A DNA stretch of 64,000 bases from Alphaproteobacteria bacterium (GTDB lineage: Bacteria; Myxococcota_A; UBA796; GCA-2862545). The position numbers and the translations under genes are program-made. The notes beneath the pieces were generated by a model. That model was not told the DNA's origin and ran no database searches. It saw nothing but the letters and a program-made list of their open reading frames with translations. The stretch is from the NCBI GenBank assembly GCA_020632915.1, contig JACKEP010000022.1, positions 28,013 to 92,012 on the forward strand. The letters run 5' to 3'. Below, in pieces: positions 45,527 through 55,611 of this stretch; position 1 is the first letter of the stretch; each line of letters begins with the position of its first letter.

Positions 45527-48295
45527 CTAGTACTGGTACCGCAGGCCAAGCGTCAGGCGCAGCGGCGTCTGGCGGCTGGTCGCGAACAGTCGGTTCTGCG
45601 AGTAGAACGAAGAGCTCAGGTTGCTCGGAGCCCGGTTGTTGAACACGTTCTCGGCGGTGAGGTCGATCAGGAAGCGGCCCTTGCGGACGTCGATGGCCTG
45701 CGTGATGCGGAGGCCGAACTCCCACACGTCGTTGAAGTGGTAGTAGTAGCCGCGGTTCCGGATGCGGATGCTGTAGCCGCCGCCGAACGCGTCACCCCAG
45801 TAGAACCGCTCCAGCGGCGTGCCGCTGTCGTAGGTGATCGACGCGCCGATGGTGGTGGTCCACGGGTCGTTGGGGATCTGCCAGGAGGCGAAGCCGCGGA
45901 CGGCGTGCTCGCTGGCGGTGATCAGGCGACCGTAGTTGTAGACCGTCTGCGGGTCGACGCGGAACGAGCCACCCAGCGACTGGTTCGTGGTGCCGTCGAT
46001 GTAGGTGTAGGAGTAGGTGATCTGCCCGAACCAGCGGCGGCTGTTGCGCTTCGTGAGCTCCGCGTCGACGCGGTAGTAGTTGCGCTCGGCCTGACGGGGC
46101 GTGCGCAGGCGCAGGTACTGGTTGAGCGGGTCGGAGCGCCGCGAGCCGATGATCGCCGAGCCGTCCTCGTCGTAGATGAGGTTGAGCTCGTCGGCGGCGT
46201 ACAGGTTGCGCGTGAAGCGCGTCTGCAGCGTGGCCCCCAGCGCGACGTCGGTGACGATCTGGCGCTGGATGGTGAAGTTGAACTCGTCGACGTAGGGCAG
46301 CAGGAGCCCGTCGGCCTGGGTGTTGGTGTTCAGGCGCGGGTTCGAGTCGTACATGAGCTTGGTGGAGTTCAGGAAGCCCTGACCCGAGCCATCGTCGAAG
46401 AACTCACCCAGGAACAGCTTGGAGCCCAGCGAGCCCACGCTGGTGAAGTCGGCCAGCGACTGGCGGCCCTGCTCGTTGAACCGGCCGTAACCGCCCGCGA
46501 TCTTGGTGAGCTGGTTGCCCCAGGGGTCCCACGACGCGAAGATGCGCGGCGCGACCATCGTGCCGGAGATCACGGCCTCGCCGACGTCGTTGCGCAGGAC
46601 GGTGTTGTCGAGGCGCACGCCGAAGCGCAGCGTGAAGTTGCTGACCGGCTTGTAGGCGTCCTGGATGAACGCGCTCCACGTGGAGCCGGTGTTGCGCTGC
46701 AGGATCGGGCCCGTCGTCTCCAGCCAGTAGTAGTTGGTGAAGGTCTCGGGATCGAAGCCGTTGCGGTTCAGGTCGATGTAGAGGGTGTTGCCGCCGTACC
46801 CGAAGATGTAGTTGTTCAGGTACTGGTTGGTCTCGACGCCGATCTTGATCTCGTGCTGGCCGCCGAGCTTGTCCTGCACGCCGAGCAGCGTGTACTTCGA
46901 GCTGGCGGTGAACCGGAAGCGGTCGTCGAAGACGTACTGGCCGAAGTTGACCGAGTTGAAGGCGCCGTTGATGCCCGTGCGGCCCGGCGTCTCGAAGTCG
47001 ATCGTGCCCTCTTCCTCGCCCGGCTCGCACTGGTTGACGTCGGCGTCGCGGTTGTGCGTGCACGGCACACCGTAGGCCTCGATCGAGATCTTCTGGACGT
47101 TGACGCGCGTGTCGAGGTTCATGTCCTGGTTGATGAACCACTGCCAACGCAGCTGCGCGACGAAGCCGGACTGGGCCTGACGGGCCTGGGCCTCGGCCTT
47201 CTGGAAGATGTCGGACTGGATCAGGTTGTCGATCGTGGTGGGATCGGCCTGGAACAGCAGCGAGATACGGTGGGAGCTGGACGGCTGGATCGTCAGCTTG
47301 CCCAGCATGTAGTGGCCGTCGTAGTCGCGGCGCTGCGGGATGCCCGTGAGCGCGATCAGCGAACGGTCGTGCTGGTAGCTGAAGATGAACCAGGCCTTGT
47401 CCTGGACCAGCGGGCCCGAGACCTTGGCCGAGATCTGCAGCGTCTGCAGCGTGGAGTCGAAGCCCGTCGGCCCGAGCTGGAAGCCGTCGGCGGTGAACCG
47501 CGCGTCCTCGCGCGGGCGCCAGTCGCCCTGCTGGTAGAACGCGGACGTCTCGAACTGCAGGTTGTTGGTGCCGGACTCGGTGACGATGTTGACGATGCCG
47601 CCCAGCGAGATGCCGTACTCGGCGTCGTAGCCGCCGAGGAGGACCTCGATCTGCTGGATGGCGTCGTAGTTGAAGTTGTTGCCGAACGTGCCGGTGACCG
47701 GGTCGGTGACCGTGGCACCGTCGAGCATGAAGGTGTTCTCGTTCGACGCCGCGCCCGCCATGTTCGGGTTGGCGCCGCCGGTGACGCCCGCGGTGAGCTG
47801 CACCGCCTCCTGGTAGGAGCGACCGGACGGGATGCGCTGCAGGAACTCCTTCGTGAGGACCTGACCCACCGTGGTGCTCTCGGTGTTGATCAGGTCTTCC
47901 TTGGCCTCGACGACGATCTCGGCCTCGTTGCCCGCCTGGAGCGTGACCTGCACGGTGGCCGTGTTGTTGATCAACACGGTGATGCCGGTCATCGTGGTGG
48001 CCGAGAAGCCTTCGGCGGTGGCGCGCAGATCGTACAGACCGGGGAGGAGCTCCGCGAACCGGAAACGACCCTGGGCGTCGCTCTTCTTGGACTGCGACCC
48101 ACCGATCATCTGCGGCGAGGAGATCGTGACGTCGGCCCCCGGGATCTCGAGGCCATCCTGATCGAGGACGGTGCCTGCGAGCGTGCCGGTGGTCTGGGCC
48201 ATCGCGGACTGCCCGAGCAGGACCCAGGCGGCGAACAGCACGACGGCGAGGCGCCGAAGCTGGGCCCAGGAGCTTCTGAGAGCGATGGAGAGCAA
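45527..48295 (-). CDS. TonB-dependent receptor with carboxypeptidase-regulatory N-terminus
   Basis: 922 residues from the TTG at 48293-48295, chosen for gggaagg 7 bases upstream and a normal-length signal peptide (LAVVLFAAWVLLGQSAMAQ). An ATG at 48358 in the same frame would add 21 residues. A CarboxypepD_reg-like domain follows (TGTLAGTVLDQDGLEIPGADV), then the plug (ESTTVGQVLTKEFLQRIPSG; SNENTFMLDGATVTDPVTG; IQQIEVLLGGYDAEYG) and a 22-strand-type barrel ending LTLGLRYQY with a terminal aromatic. It resembles the SusC/OmpA-like transporter group. Substrate unknown. Confidence 0.88.
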   Translation of the reverse strand: MLSIALRSSWAQLRRLAVVLFAAWVLLGQSAMAQTTGTLAGTVLDQDGLEIPGADVTISSPQMIGGSQSKKSDAQGRFRFAELLPGLYDLRATAEGFSATTMTGITVLINNTATVQVTLQAGNEAEIVVEAKEDLINTESTTVGQVLTKEFLQRIPSGRSYQEAVQLTAGVTGGANPNMAGAASNENTFMLDGATVTDPVTGTFGNNFNYDAIQQIEVLLGGYDAEYGISLGGIVNIVTESGTNNLQFETSAFYQQGDWRPREDARFTADGFQLGPTGFDSTLQTLQISAKVSGPLVQDKAWFIFSYQHDRSLIALTGIPQRRDYDGHYMLGKLTIQPSSSHRISLLFQADPTTIDNLIQSDIFQKAEAQARQAQSGFVAQLRWQWFINQDMNLDTRVNVQKISIEAYGVPCTHNRDADVNQCEPGEEEGTIDFETPGRTGINGAFNSVNFGQYVFDDRFRFTASSKYTLLGVQDKLGGQHEIKIGVETNQYLNNYIFGYGGNTLYIDLNRNGFDPETFTNYYWLETTGPILQRNTGSTWSAFIQDAYKPVSNFTLRFGVRLDNTVLRNDVGEAVISGTMVAPRIFASWDPWGNQLTKIAGGYGRFNEQGRQSLADFTSVGSLGSKLFLGEFFDDGSGQGFLNSTKLMYDSNPRLNTNTQADGLLLPYVDEFNFTIQRQIVTDVALGATLQTRFTRNLYAADELNLIYDEDGSAIIGSRRSDPLNQYLRLRTPRQAERNYYRVDAELTKRNSRRWFGQITYSYTYIDGTTNQSLGGSFRVDPQTVYNYGRLITASEHAVRGFASWQIPNDPWTTTIGASITYDSGTPLERFYWGDAFGGGYSIRIRNRGYYYHFNDVWEFGLRITQAIDVRKGRFLIDLTAENVFNNRAPSNLSSSFYSQNRLFATSRQTPLRLTLGLRYQY

Positions 48296-48635
48296 GCGTG
48301 CCTTCCCGTGATTTGATGGGTTCGCCGTTTGTTTTCGGGCGAATCCCCCCTGCGCCATGCCAGGGGTCGAACCAGCGTAGGGTTACAAGCGCGGGTAGGT
48401 TTCGTCAACCGGACGCGAGGCGTTCCGCGGCCTTCTTCACCGAAATCCCACCCATTCCGCCACGGATCGCCGCCCCGAAGCCTCGAATGGCCAGCGTCAC
48501 GAGGGTGTCACGAGGTCGCTCCGCGGCGCGCGCGCACAGCCCGAGCAGCCCGACCGGTGCGACGCGCGCGGCGCTCCGGCGTGCTATCCCCCACCCGCTC
48601 GCGCGCGGACGCTCGCAGACGGTTCAGGAGCCTGG
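48296..48635. other. Divergent intergenic region, TonB receptor / sulfatase
   Basis: 340 bp between the receptor start (48295) and the sulfatase ATG (48636). It contains a good minus-strand promoter at 48380-48408 for the receptor operon. No other gene, RNA or repeat was recognised. If the receptor starts at the ATG 48358, the gap shrinks to 277 bp. Confidence 0.5.
48380..48408 (-). promoter_or_regulatory. Candidate sigma70-type promoter for TonB-receptor operon
   Basis: On the minus strand TTGACG (48403-48408) and TAACCC (48380-48385) are separated by 17 bases. Transcription would begin near 48373, upstream of both possible receptor starts. The -35 box is close to consensus and the -10 box is weak, as expected for this base composition. 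Confidence 0.5.
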
Positions 48636-51170
48636 ATGACGGTGCGATCGAAGGTGTTGGCGGTCGGATCCGGAGCCCGTCTCGCAGCGGTCTGCGCGGC
48701 GTTCCTGGCTGGCGGCATCCACTGCGGCACGCCGGCGCCTCCCTCCGACGAGGGCGCCGCCACCTACGTCCTCACCCGGATCCCGTTCGCGTCGATCACG
48801 GTGCCGCCCCACAGTCGCCCCCATGCACCCACGCCGCCCGATCGGATCCCGCTGCAGGGCTGGAAGGCCGACACCGACGGCTACACGGCGGCCAACCCCA
48901 TCCGCACGCGCAACCTGTACTTCTTCAAGCCGTCGCCGGGGCAGGTGGTCGAGACGGCCGACGGCACGCCGATCCCCCACAAGTACTTCGCCAACGGCGC
49001 GCGCCCCTACTGGACCTACGACGCCGGCACCGTCACGGTCACCGGGCTCGATCACCGCCCGGCCGACGACGAGCTGGTGATGGTCTACCGGTCGGCCACG
49101 CTGCGCGAGGCGTCCCTCAACCGCGCGTCGAGCGGTGCCGACGACGACGCCACGTTCGCGCGCGCCACGATCCAGGCGGGCCCCGAGTCCCGCACGGGCC
49201 TGCTGCTGCCCGCGCCGGCCGAGGCCTCGTGGACGCTCACCGTGCCCCCCCGCGGCGAGCTGCGGTTCGCGCCGTCGCTGGTGCAGCCCGAGGTGATGGA
49301 CGGTCCGCCGTCCGACGGCGCCGATCTCGCGGTGCGGCTCACCGTCGACGGCACCGAGCAGACGCTGTGGACGCGTCACCTGACGTCGGACGCCTACGAG
49401 CCCGTCACCATCCCGCTCACCGAGCACGTGGGCAAGACGGTCACGCTCACGATCGCGTCCGAGCCGGGCGGCGACCCGCGCTTCGACTACGTGTTCCTCG
49501 CCGATCCGGTGGTCGCCACGCGCAAGGGCTCGCCCCGTCGCGTCCTGCTCGTGTTCGTCGACACGCTGCGCCCCGACCACCTGTCCACCTACGGCTACGA
49601 GCGCGACACCGCCCCCGCCCTCGACGCGCTGGCCAAGGCGGGCGTGCGCTTCGACCAGATGCGCAGCGTGGCGCCGTGGACGCTGCCGAGCACGCGCACG
49701 ATGCTCACCGGCGTCGATCCCGAGCTGTACTTCAGCACGCCCACCCTGCAGGGCCGCCTGGCCGACGCCGGCTTCGCCACCGCGATGTTCGCCGGCAACC
49801 TCTACCTGGGCGCCAACTTCGGCATCAACCGCGACTGGGGCGTGCACCACGTCGAGCTGCTGCCGATCGCCGAGCCCCAGGTCGATCGCGCGCTGGCGTG
49901 GCTCGACGAGCAGGAAGGCCGCGACGCGTTCCTGCTGCTCCACCTGATGGACGCCCACCTCCCCTACGAGGAGCCCAAGTCCTACCGCAACCTCTACGCG
50001 GGCGAGGCGCCTGAGGGCCTCAAGGCCTACAGCTTCCACCGCAACCAGGTCACCGGCGCCCGCCTCCGCTCCAAGGAGGACCGCCAGTACATCCGCGACC
50101 GCTACGACAACAACATCCGCTACGCCGACGACCAGCTCGCCCGGGTCTACGCGCGGATGGGTCCCGACGACGTGATCGTGTTCCTGTCCGACCACGGCGA
50201 GGAGTTCTGGGACCACGGCGGCTACGAGCACGGCCACTCGTTGTACGACGAGCTCTTGCACGTGCCGCTGGTGATCCGCGCGCCCGGCCTGCCCGCGGGC
50301 GCCGTGGTCGACGCCCCCACGTCCACGCTCGACGTCACGCCCACCATCCTCGATCTGGTCGGCCTGCCCACCACCGGCACGTCGGGCACGAGCCTCGTCG
50401 CCGCCGCCCACCACGAGCCGCTCGCGATCGCCGCGCTGCAGGAGCGGCCACTCGCCTTCGGTCGTCCGCTCTACGGCAAGGAGCGCTGGGGCTCGCTGCA
50501 CGAGGGCATGAAGTACACCACCGTGGGCGCCAACCAGATGGCGTTCGACATCCGCGACGACCCCAAGGAGCGCAAGGACCTGCTGACGAAGTCACCGGAG
50601 CTCGCCGACCAGGGACGCGAGGCGATGTCCGAGGCGCTCGGCCGCGACGTGGTCGACGCCTACCGGATCGCCCCGCGCCTCGCGCGCCGCGGCGCCGAGG
50701 ACGACCTCACGATCACGGTCACCGTGCCCGGGGGCCTCGCTGCGGTGTGGGTGGGCGAGGATCCCACCGAGTCGAGCCTGGCCACAGTGGCGTGGGAGCA
50801 CGACGCCGACAGCTTCACCGCCACCTGGCCCGCGCCGTGGCGGGGCACGCGCGACGTGTGGTTCGTGCCCGCCGCCCCGATGGCCGAGGTCACCCCCCAG
50901 CTGTCGTTCGAGGCGGTCGTGGGCGACGTGAAGGCCGCCGAGCGCATCGACCCCAGCAAGCCCACCGAGCTCGAGGACGGCGCCCCGCTCCTGCTGCGCG
51001 CCACCACAGGCTCCCGCGACTGGGAGCTCGGCTTCGGCATCACGCCCCTGCCGCTCGAGGGCGGCACCCACCTGTCCGGCTACGACGCCGAGGTCAGCGA
51101 CCTGCTCGAGGCGATGGGCTACGCCGTCGGCGACCACCACGACGAGCCCGCCGGCGGCGGCAAGCGCTAG
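48636..51170 (+). CDS. Sulfatase/alkaline-phosphatase-superfamily lipoprotein
   Basis: 844 residues from the ATG with aggag upstream; lipoprotein-type signal (AAFLAGGIHC). The N-terminal ~290 residues form a beta-rich domain, and the sulfatase domain starts at LLVFVDTLRPDHLSTYGY (~305), with the two first metal Asp. The nucleophile site reads APWTLPSTRTMLTG (~350): Thr takes the place of the formylglycine Cys/Ser of C/SxPSR, so it is not a conventional sulfatase and may be a phosphoesterase or transferase. LSDHGEEFWDHGGYEHGH (~525) gives the second metal cluster. The C-terminal ~170 residues are beta-rich. Its stop overlaps the convergent phosphatase stop. Confidence 0.82.
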   Translation: MTVRSKVLAVGSGARLAAVCAAFLAGGIHCGTPAPPSDEGAATYVLTRIPFASITVPPHSRPHAPTPPDRIPLQGWKADTDGYTAANPIRTRNLYFFKPSPGQVVETADGTPIPHKYFANGARPYWTYDAGTVTVTGLDHRPADDELVMVYRSATLREASLNRASSGADDDATFARATIQAGPESRTGLLLPAPAEASWTLTVPPRGELRFAPSLVQPEVMDGPPSDGADLAVRLTVDGTEQTLWTRHLTSDAYEPVTIPLTEHVGKTVTLTIASEPGGDPRFDYVFLADPVVATRKGSPRRVLLVFVDTLRPDHLSTYGYERDTAPALDALAKAGVRFDQMRSVAPWTLPSTRTMLTGVDPELYFSTPTLQGRLADAGFATAMFAGNLYLGANFGINRDWGVHHVELLPIAEPQVDRALAWLDEQEGRDAFLLLHLMDAHLPYEEPKSYRNLYAGEAPEGLKAYSFHRNQVTGARLRSKEDRQYIRDRYDNNIRYADDQLARVYARMGPDDVIVFLSDHGEEFWDHGGYEHGHSLYDELLHVPLVIRAPGLPAGAVVDAPTSTLDVTPTILDLVGLPTTGTSGTSLVAAAHHEPLAIAALQERPLAFGRPLYGKERWGSLHEGMKYTTVGANQMAFDIRDDPKERKDLLTKSPELADQGREAMSEALGRDVVDAYRIAPRLARRGAEDDLTITVTVPGGLAAVWVGEDPTESSLATVAWEHDADSFTATWPAPWRGTRDVWFVPAAPMAEVTPQLSFEAVVGDVKAAERIDPSKPTELEDGAPLLLRATTGSRDWELGFGITPLPLEGGTHLSGYDAEVSDLLEAMGYAVGDHHDEPAGGGKR

Positions 51171-52660
51171 CGCACCGCCACGATCATCAGGGTGACGTTG
51201 TCCTTGCCGCCGCCCTGGTGGGACGCGCGCACCAGCTCCCGCGCGGCGATGCGCGGGTCGTTGTAGGTGGCGAGGATCGAGCCGATGTCCTCGTCCTCGA
51301 CCTCGCCCCACAGGCCGTCGGAGCAGAGCAGCACGCGATCGCCGGGCTGCAGCTCCACGCGGAAGATGTCGATCTCCACGTCCTTCTCGGTGCCCACCGT
51401 GCGCAGCAGGATGTTGGACTGCGGGTGGTTGCGGGCCTCTTCCTTGGTGATCCGCCCACGGTCGACCAGCTTCTGGACGAACGAGTGGTCGACCGAGACC
51501 TGGTGGAGCGTGCGGTCGCGGAACAGGTAGGCGCGGCTGTCGCCCACGTTGGCGATGAACGCCTGCCGGTTGTTGTGCAGCAGCATCGACACGAGCGTGG
51601 TGCCCATGTCGTTGCCCTTGCGCTCCGCCTCGGCCTTGATCGTGTTGTTGGCGAGCTGGAAGGCGTCGTTGAGCGTGTTCTCGATGGCGTCGAGCCCCGC
51701 ACCCAGGCGATCGGTGTTCTCGCGGGCCACGCGACAGATGGTGTCGACCGCCAGGCGCGACGCGACCTCGCCGCCGTCGTGACCGCCCATGCCGTCGGCC
51801 ACCACGAACAGCTCGGCCTTCTTGTCGAGCGACACCCAGCCCCACGAGTCCTCGTTGAGCTGGCGGGTGAGGCCGACGTCGCTCATCGCGCCGATCGTGG
51901 GCGGGAAGGCGAGCGCCGCGAACGCGTCGAAGCGGCCCTCGATGGCGCGCCCGAGGTCGACGACCGTGGGGAAGTCACCCTTCGTGGCCAGCTCGAGGAA
52001 GTCGGTGAGCTGACCGGAGCGCACGTGGCAGTACGACCGCAGCAGCGTGGCCAGCTCGGCGACCACCTCGCGCAGGTCGGCGACCGGCACCGGGGTCGAC
52101 CGCACCTCGAGCACGTCGAGGTCGAACAGCCGCACCGTGCCGTCGGGCGAGATGAGCAGGTTGGACCGACGCACCGGCCCGACGCGCACCCCCTGCGCCG
52201 CGAGCCAGGCCACCGCACCGAGCACCCGCTGGCCGATGTGGAGCACGCGCTGGTTGGACAGCGGGCTCGCCTCGTCGACCATCAGGCCCTCGCCCTGGTA
52301 GGGCACCACCGACAGCAGCTGCTCGTCCATGCGGACGAGGTCGATCGGCGTGACGACGCCGGGGTGCTCCAGGCGCCGCGCCGCGAACACGCTGTAGGCG
52401 TCGGCGTTGGCCATGTCCCACCGCGCCGCCACCAGGAAGCGGCGCTTGGCGAGCGCGTTGCCGCACTGGTGGCAGATGCGGGCCGCGCGGGGGCTGCCTT
52501 CGAAGCCACACGTCCAGCAGCGGCGCGTGGGGCGATCGGCCCGCTCGTCGTTGACCAGGTAGAACATCCGGCCTTCCGCCAGACGCACCAGCCCCTCGAC
52601 CATGTAGTGATCACCCAGGAACGTGCCGGGCGGGAAGTGGGAAGGACGGGTCTCGGACAT
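51167..52660 (-). CDS. Zinc-ribbon, pseudokinase and PP2C phosphatase fusion
   Basis: 497 residues. Residues ~14-37 read like a kinase N-lobe (FLGDHYMVEGLVRLAEGRMFY). An inserted zinc ribbon has Cys48, Cys51, Cys63 and Cys66. A C-lobe-like part contains SNLLISPDGTVRLFDLD, in which HRD and DFG are not conserved. From ~255 an intact PP2C domain follows: LTRQLNEDSWGW, VVADGMGGHDGGEVAS, NVGDSRAYL, LLCSDGLWGEV and KDNVTLMIVAV, keeping the metal Asp residues. It probably dephosphorylates Ser/Thr-phosphorylated proteins, with the kinase-like part as a sensor or scaffold. Cytoplasmic; no membrane segment. Confidence 0.85.
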   Translation of the reverse strand: MSETRPSHFPPGTFLGDHYMVEGLVRLAEGRMFYLVNDERADRPTRRCWTCGFEGSPRAARICHQCGNALAKRRFLVAARWDMANADAYSVFAARRLEHPGVVTPIDLVRMDEQLLSVVPYQGEGLMVDEASPLSNQRVLHIGQRVLGAVAWLAAQGVRVGPVRRSNLLISPDGTVRLFDLDVLEVRSTPVPVADLREVVAELATLLRSYCHVRSGQLTDFLELATKGDFPTVVDLGRAIEGRFDAFAALAFPPTIGAMSDVGLTRQLNEDSWGWVSLDKKAELFVVADGMGGHDGGEVASRLAVDTICRVARENTDRLGAGLDAIENTLNDAFQLANNTIKAEAERKGNDMGTTLVSMLLHNNRQAFIANVGDSRAYLFRDRTLHQVSVDHSFVQKLVDRGRITKEEARNHPQSNILLRTVGTEKDVEIDIFRVELQPGDRVLLCSDGLWGEVEDEDIGSILATYNDPRIAARELVRASHQGGGKDNVTLMIVAVR

Positions 52661-52751
52661 GAGGGCCCAGGTCGACGCGCTCGGCGCAGGCGTTCGGCGG
52701 GTCCGGCGCAGGAGGCGACCGGCCCACAGCCGCTAACAGCGGACACCGCGG

Positions 52752-52781
52752 TTTTCACCCGAACGTGCCGACAGCTATCCT
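52752..52781 (+). promoter_or_regulatory. Weak candidate promoter for the OB/PLD locus
   Basis: TTTTCA (52752-52757) and TATCCT (52776-52781) are separated by 18 bases. They lie about 85 bases upstream of the first lipoprotein ATG. The match to sigma70 is moderate and based only on sequence. Confidence 0.3.
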
Positions 52782-52866
52782 TCCTCCGACGACGGCCCTG
52801 GATTACAGGTCCGGCCGCATCGTCCGAATCCCGTGGACCATCGCCCCCGCCACACCAGGAGTCCGG

Positions 52867-54543
<1,677 letters not shown>

Positions 54544-54545
54544 CC

Positions 54546-55475
54546 ATGCGCTTCGTCTCCACGATGCCGTCCGTCGCGACGCCGCTCCTGGCCCTGGTGG
54601 CGTTCGGCGGCCTGTCCGCCTGCGCCGATCGCGAGCTGCCCGAGGACTGGCGCCCGTGGTTCGACGACGGCGCGCCGCTCGATCCCACCGAGGCGATCGC
54701 GTTCACCGACGCCGCCTACGACTTCCCGGCCGACACGTCGAAGGGCATCGCCGCGATGCGCGACGAGGTCATCGACCACACGTTCTCGAACGACGGGCCG
54801 CTGGTCAGCCAGGCCGACTTCCACAGCGGCGAGTCGGGGTGCACGTACTGGGAGTCCACCTCCGAGCTGCCCCGCACGGTCACCGGCATCGTCACGTCCC
54901 ACCCGCGCGTCTACAAGAAGATCGAGGGCTGCGTCGGCGACGAGAAGTACTACGGCTCCTTCTGGATGGAGGACGCCACCGGGGCCATCTTCGTGCTGCG
55001 CGACAGCAAGGTCGCCGAGTTCGACGTCGGCGCGCGGATCACGATGAACGTGCGGTCGGTGCGCCGTCGCTACGACATCGACATGGTCTACGTCTACGAC
55101 CCCGTCGAGATCGACGAGGGCCCCTACCCGGTGTCCTACCGCGTGGTCGACCGCCCGCTCACCGACGCCGACCAGTCCCAGACCGTGCGCGCGTCCGGCG
55201 TGGTCGTCACCGACCCCACCACGTTCGGCGAGACGCTGCTGCAGCTCGACGGCTGGGAGGGCACCTGCTCGGGCGACGACGAGATCACGCGCGGCCAGTG
55301 CCTGTACGTGCTGCTCGACCAGGAGCTCGGCCGCCGCGGCGTCACGCTGCACATCGGGGACCACGTCGAGGTCACCGGGCCCGTCGGCCAGAGCGCCTAC
55401 TTCGCCGACAGCGGCGTGTTCAACTACTACGGCGTCTACGTCACCAAGCTCGGCCAGGTCACGTTCCTCGACTGA
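54546..55475 (+). CDS. OB-fold-like lipoprotein
   Basis: 309 residues. Lipoprotein signal LVAFGGLSAC. The mature part has two beta modules of the kind seen in the preceding gene: TVTGIVTSHPRVYKKIEGC...GSFWMEDATGAIFVLRD with ITMNVRSVRRRYDI, then VRASGVVVTDPTTFGETLLQL and LHIGDHVEVTGPVGQ. The pattern of beta strands around GxxVxVxGxV fits OB folds. It has two Cys pairs that could form disulfides outside the cell. It lies 2 bases after the preceding gene and 136 bp before the barrel gene. The role is probably ligand (nucleic acid?) binding; inference only. Confidence 0.65.
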   Translation: MRFVSTMPSVATPLLALVAFGGLSACADRELPEDWRPWFDDGAPLDPTEAIAFTDAAYDFPADTSKGIAAMRDEVIDHTFSNDGPLVSQADFHSGESGCTYWESTSELPRTVTGIVTSHPRVYKKIEGCVGDEKYYGSFWMEDATGAIFVLRDSKVAEFDVGARITMNVRSVRRRYDIDMVYVYDPVEIDEGPYPVSYRVVDRPLTDADQSQTVRASGVVVTDPTTFGETLLQLDGWEGTCSGDDEITRGQCLYVLLDQELGRRGVTLHIGDHVEVTGPVGQSAYFADSGVFNYYGVYVTKLGQVTFLD

Positions 55476-55611
55476 TCCGACCCGTCGGCGGACGGCCGCC
55501 GCGGCGTCGCCGCGTGGCATCCGCGTGACGCGCGACCCCAGGCTTGCCCGCGTGCGGTGTGACGGCGTTATGGGTCCGGGCCCGCAGGTCAAGCACCTCC
55601 CGGAGAGCCCG

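Noticed and set aside
45521..48316. 931-residue plus-strand ORF opposite the TonB receptor
   Set aside because: Shadow of the receptor gene, with repetitive Val/Glu/Arg content and no domains.
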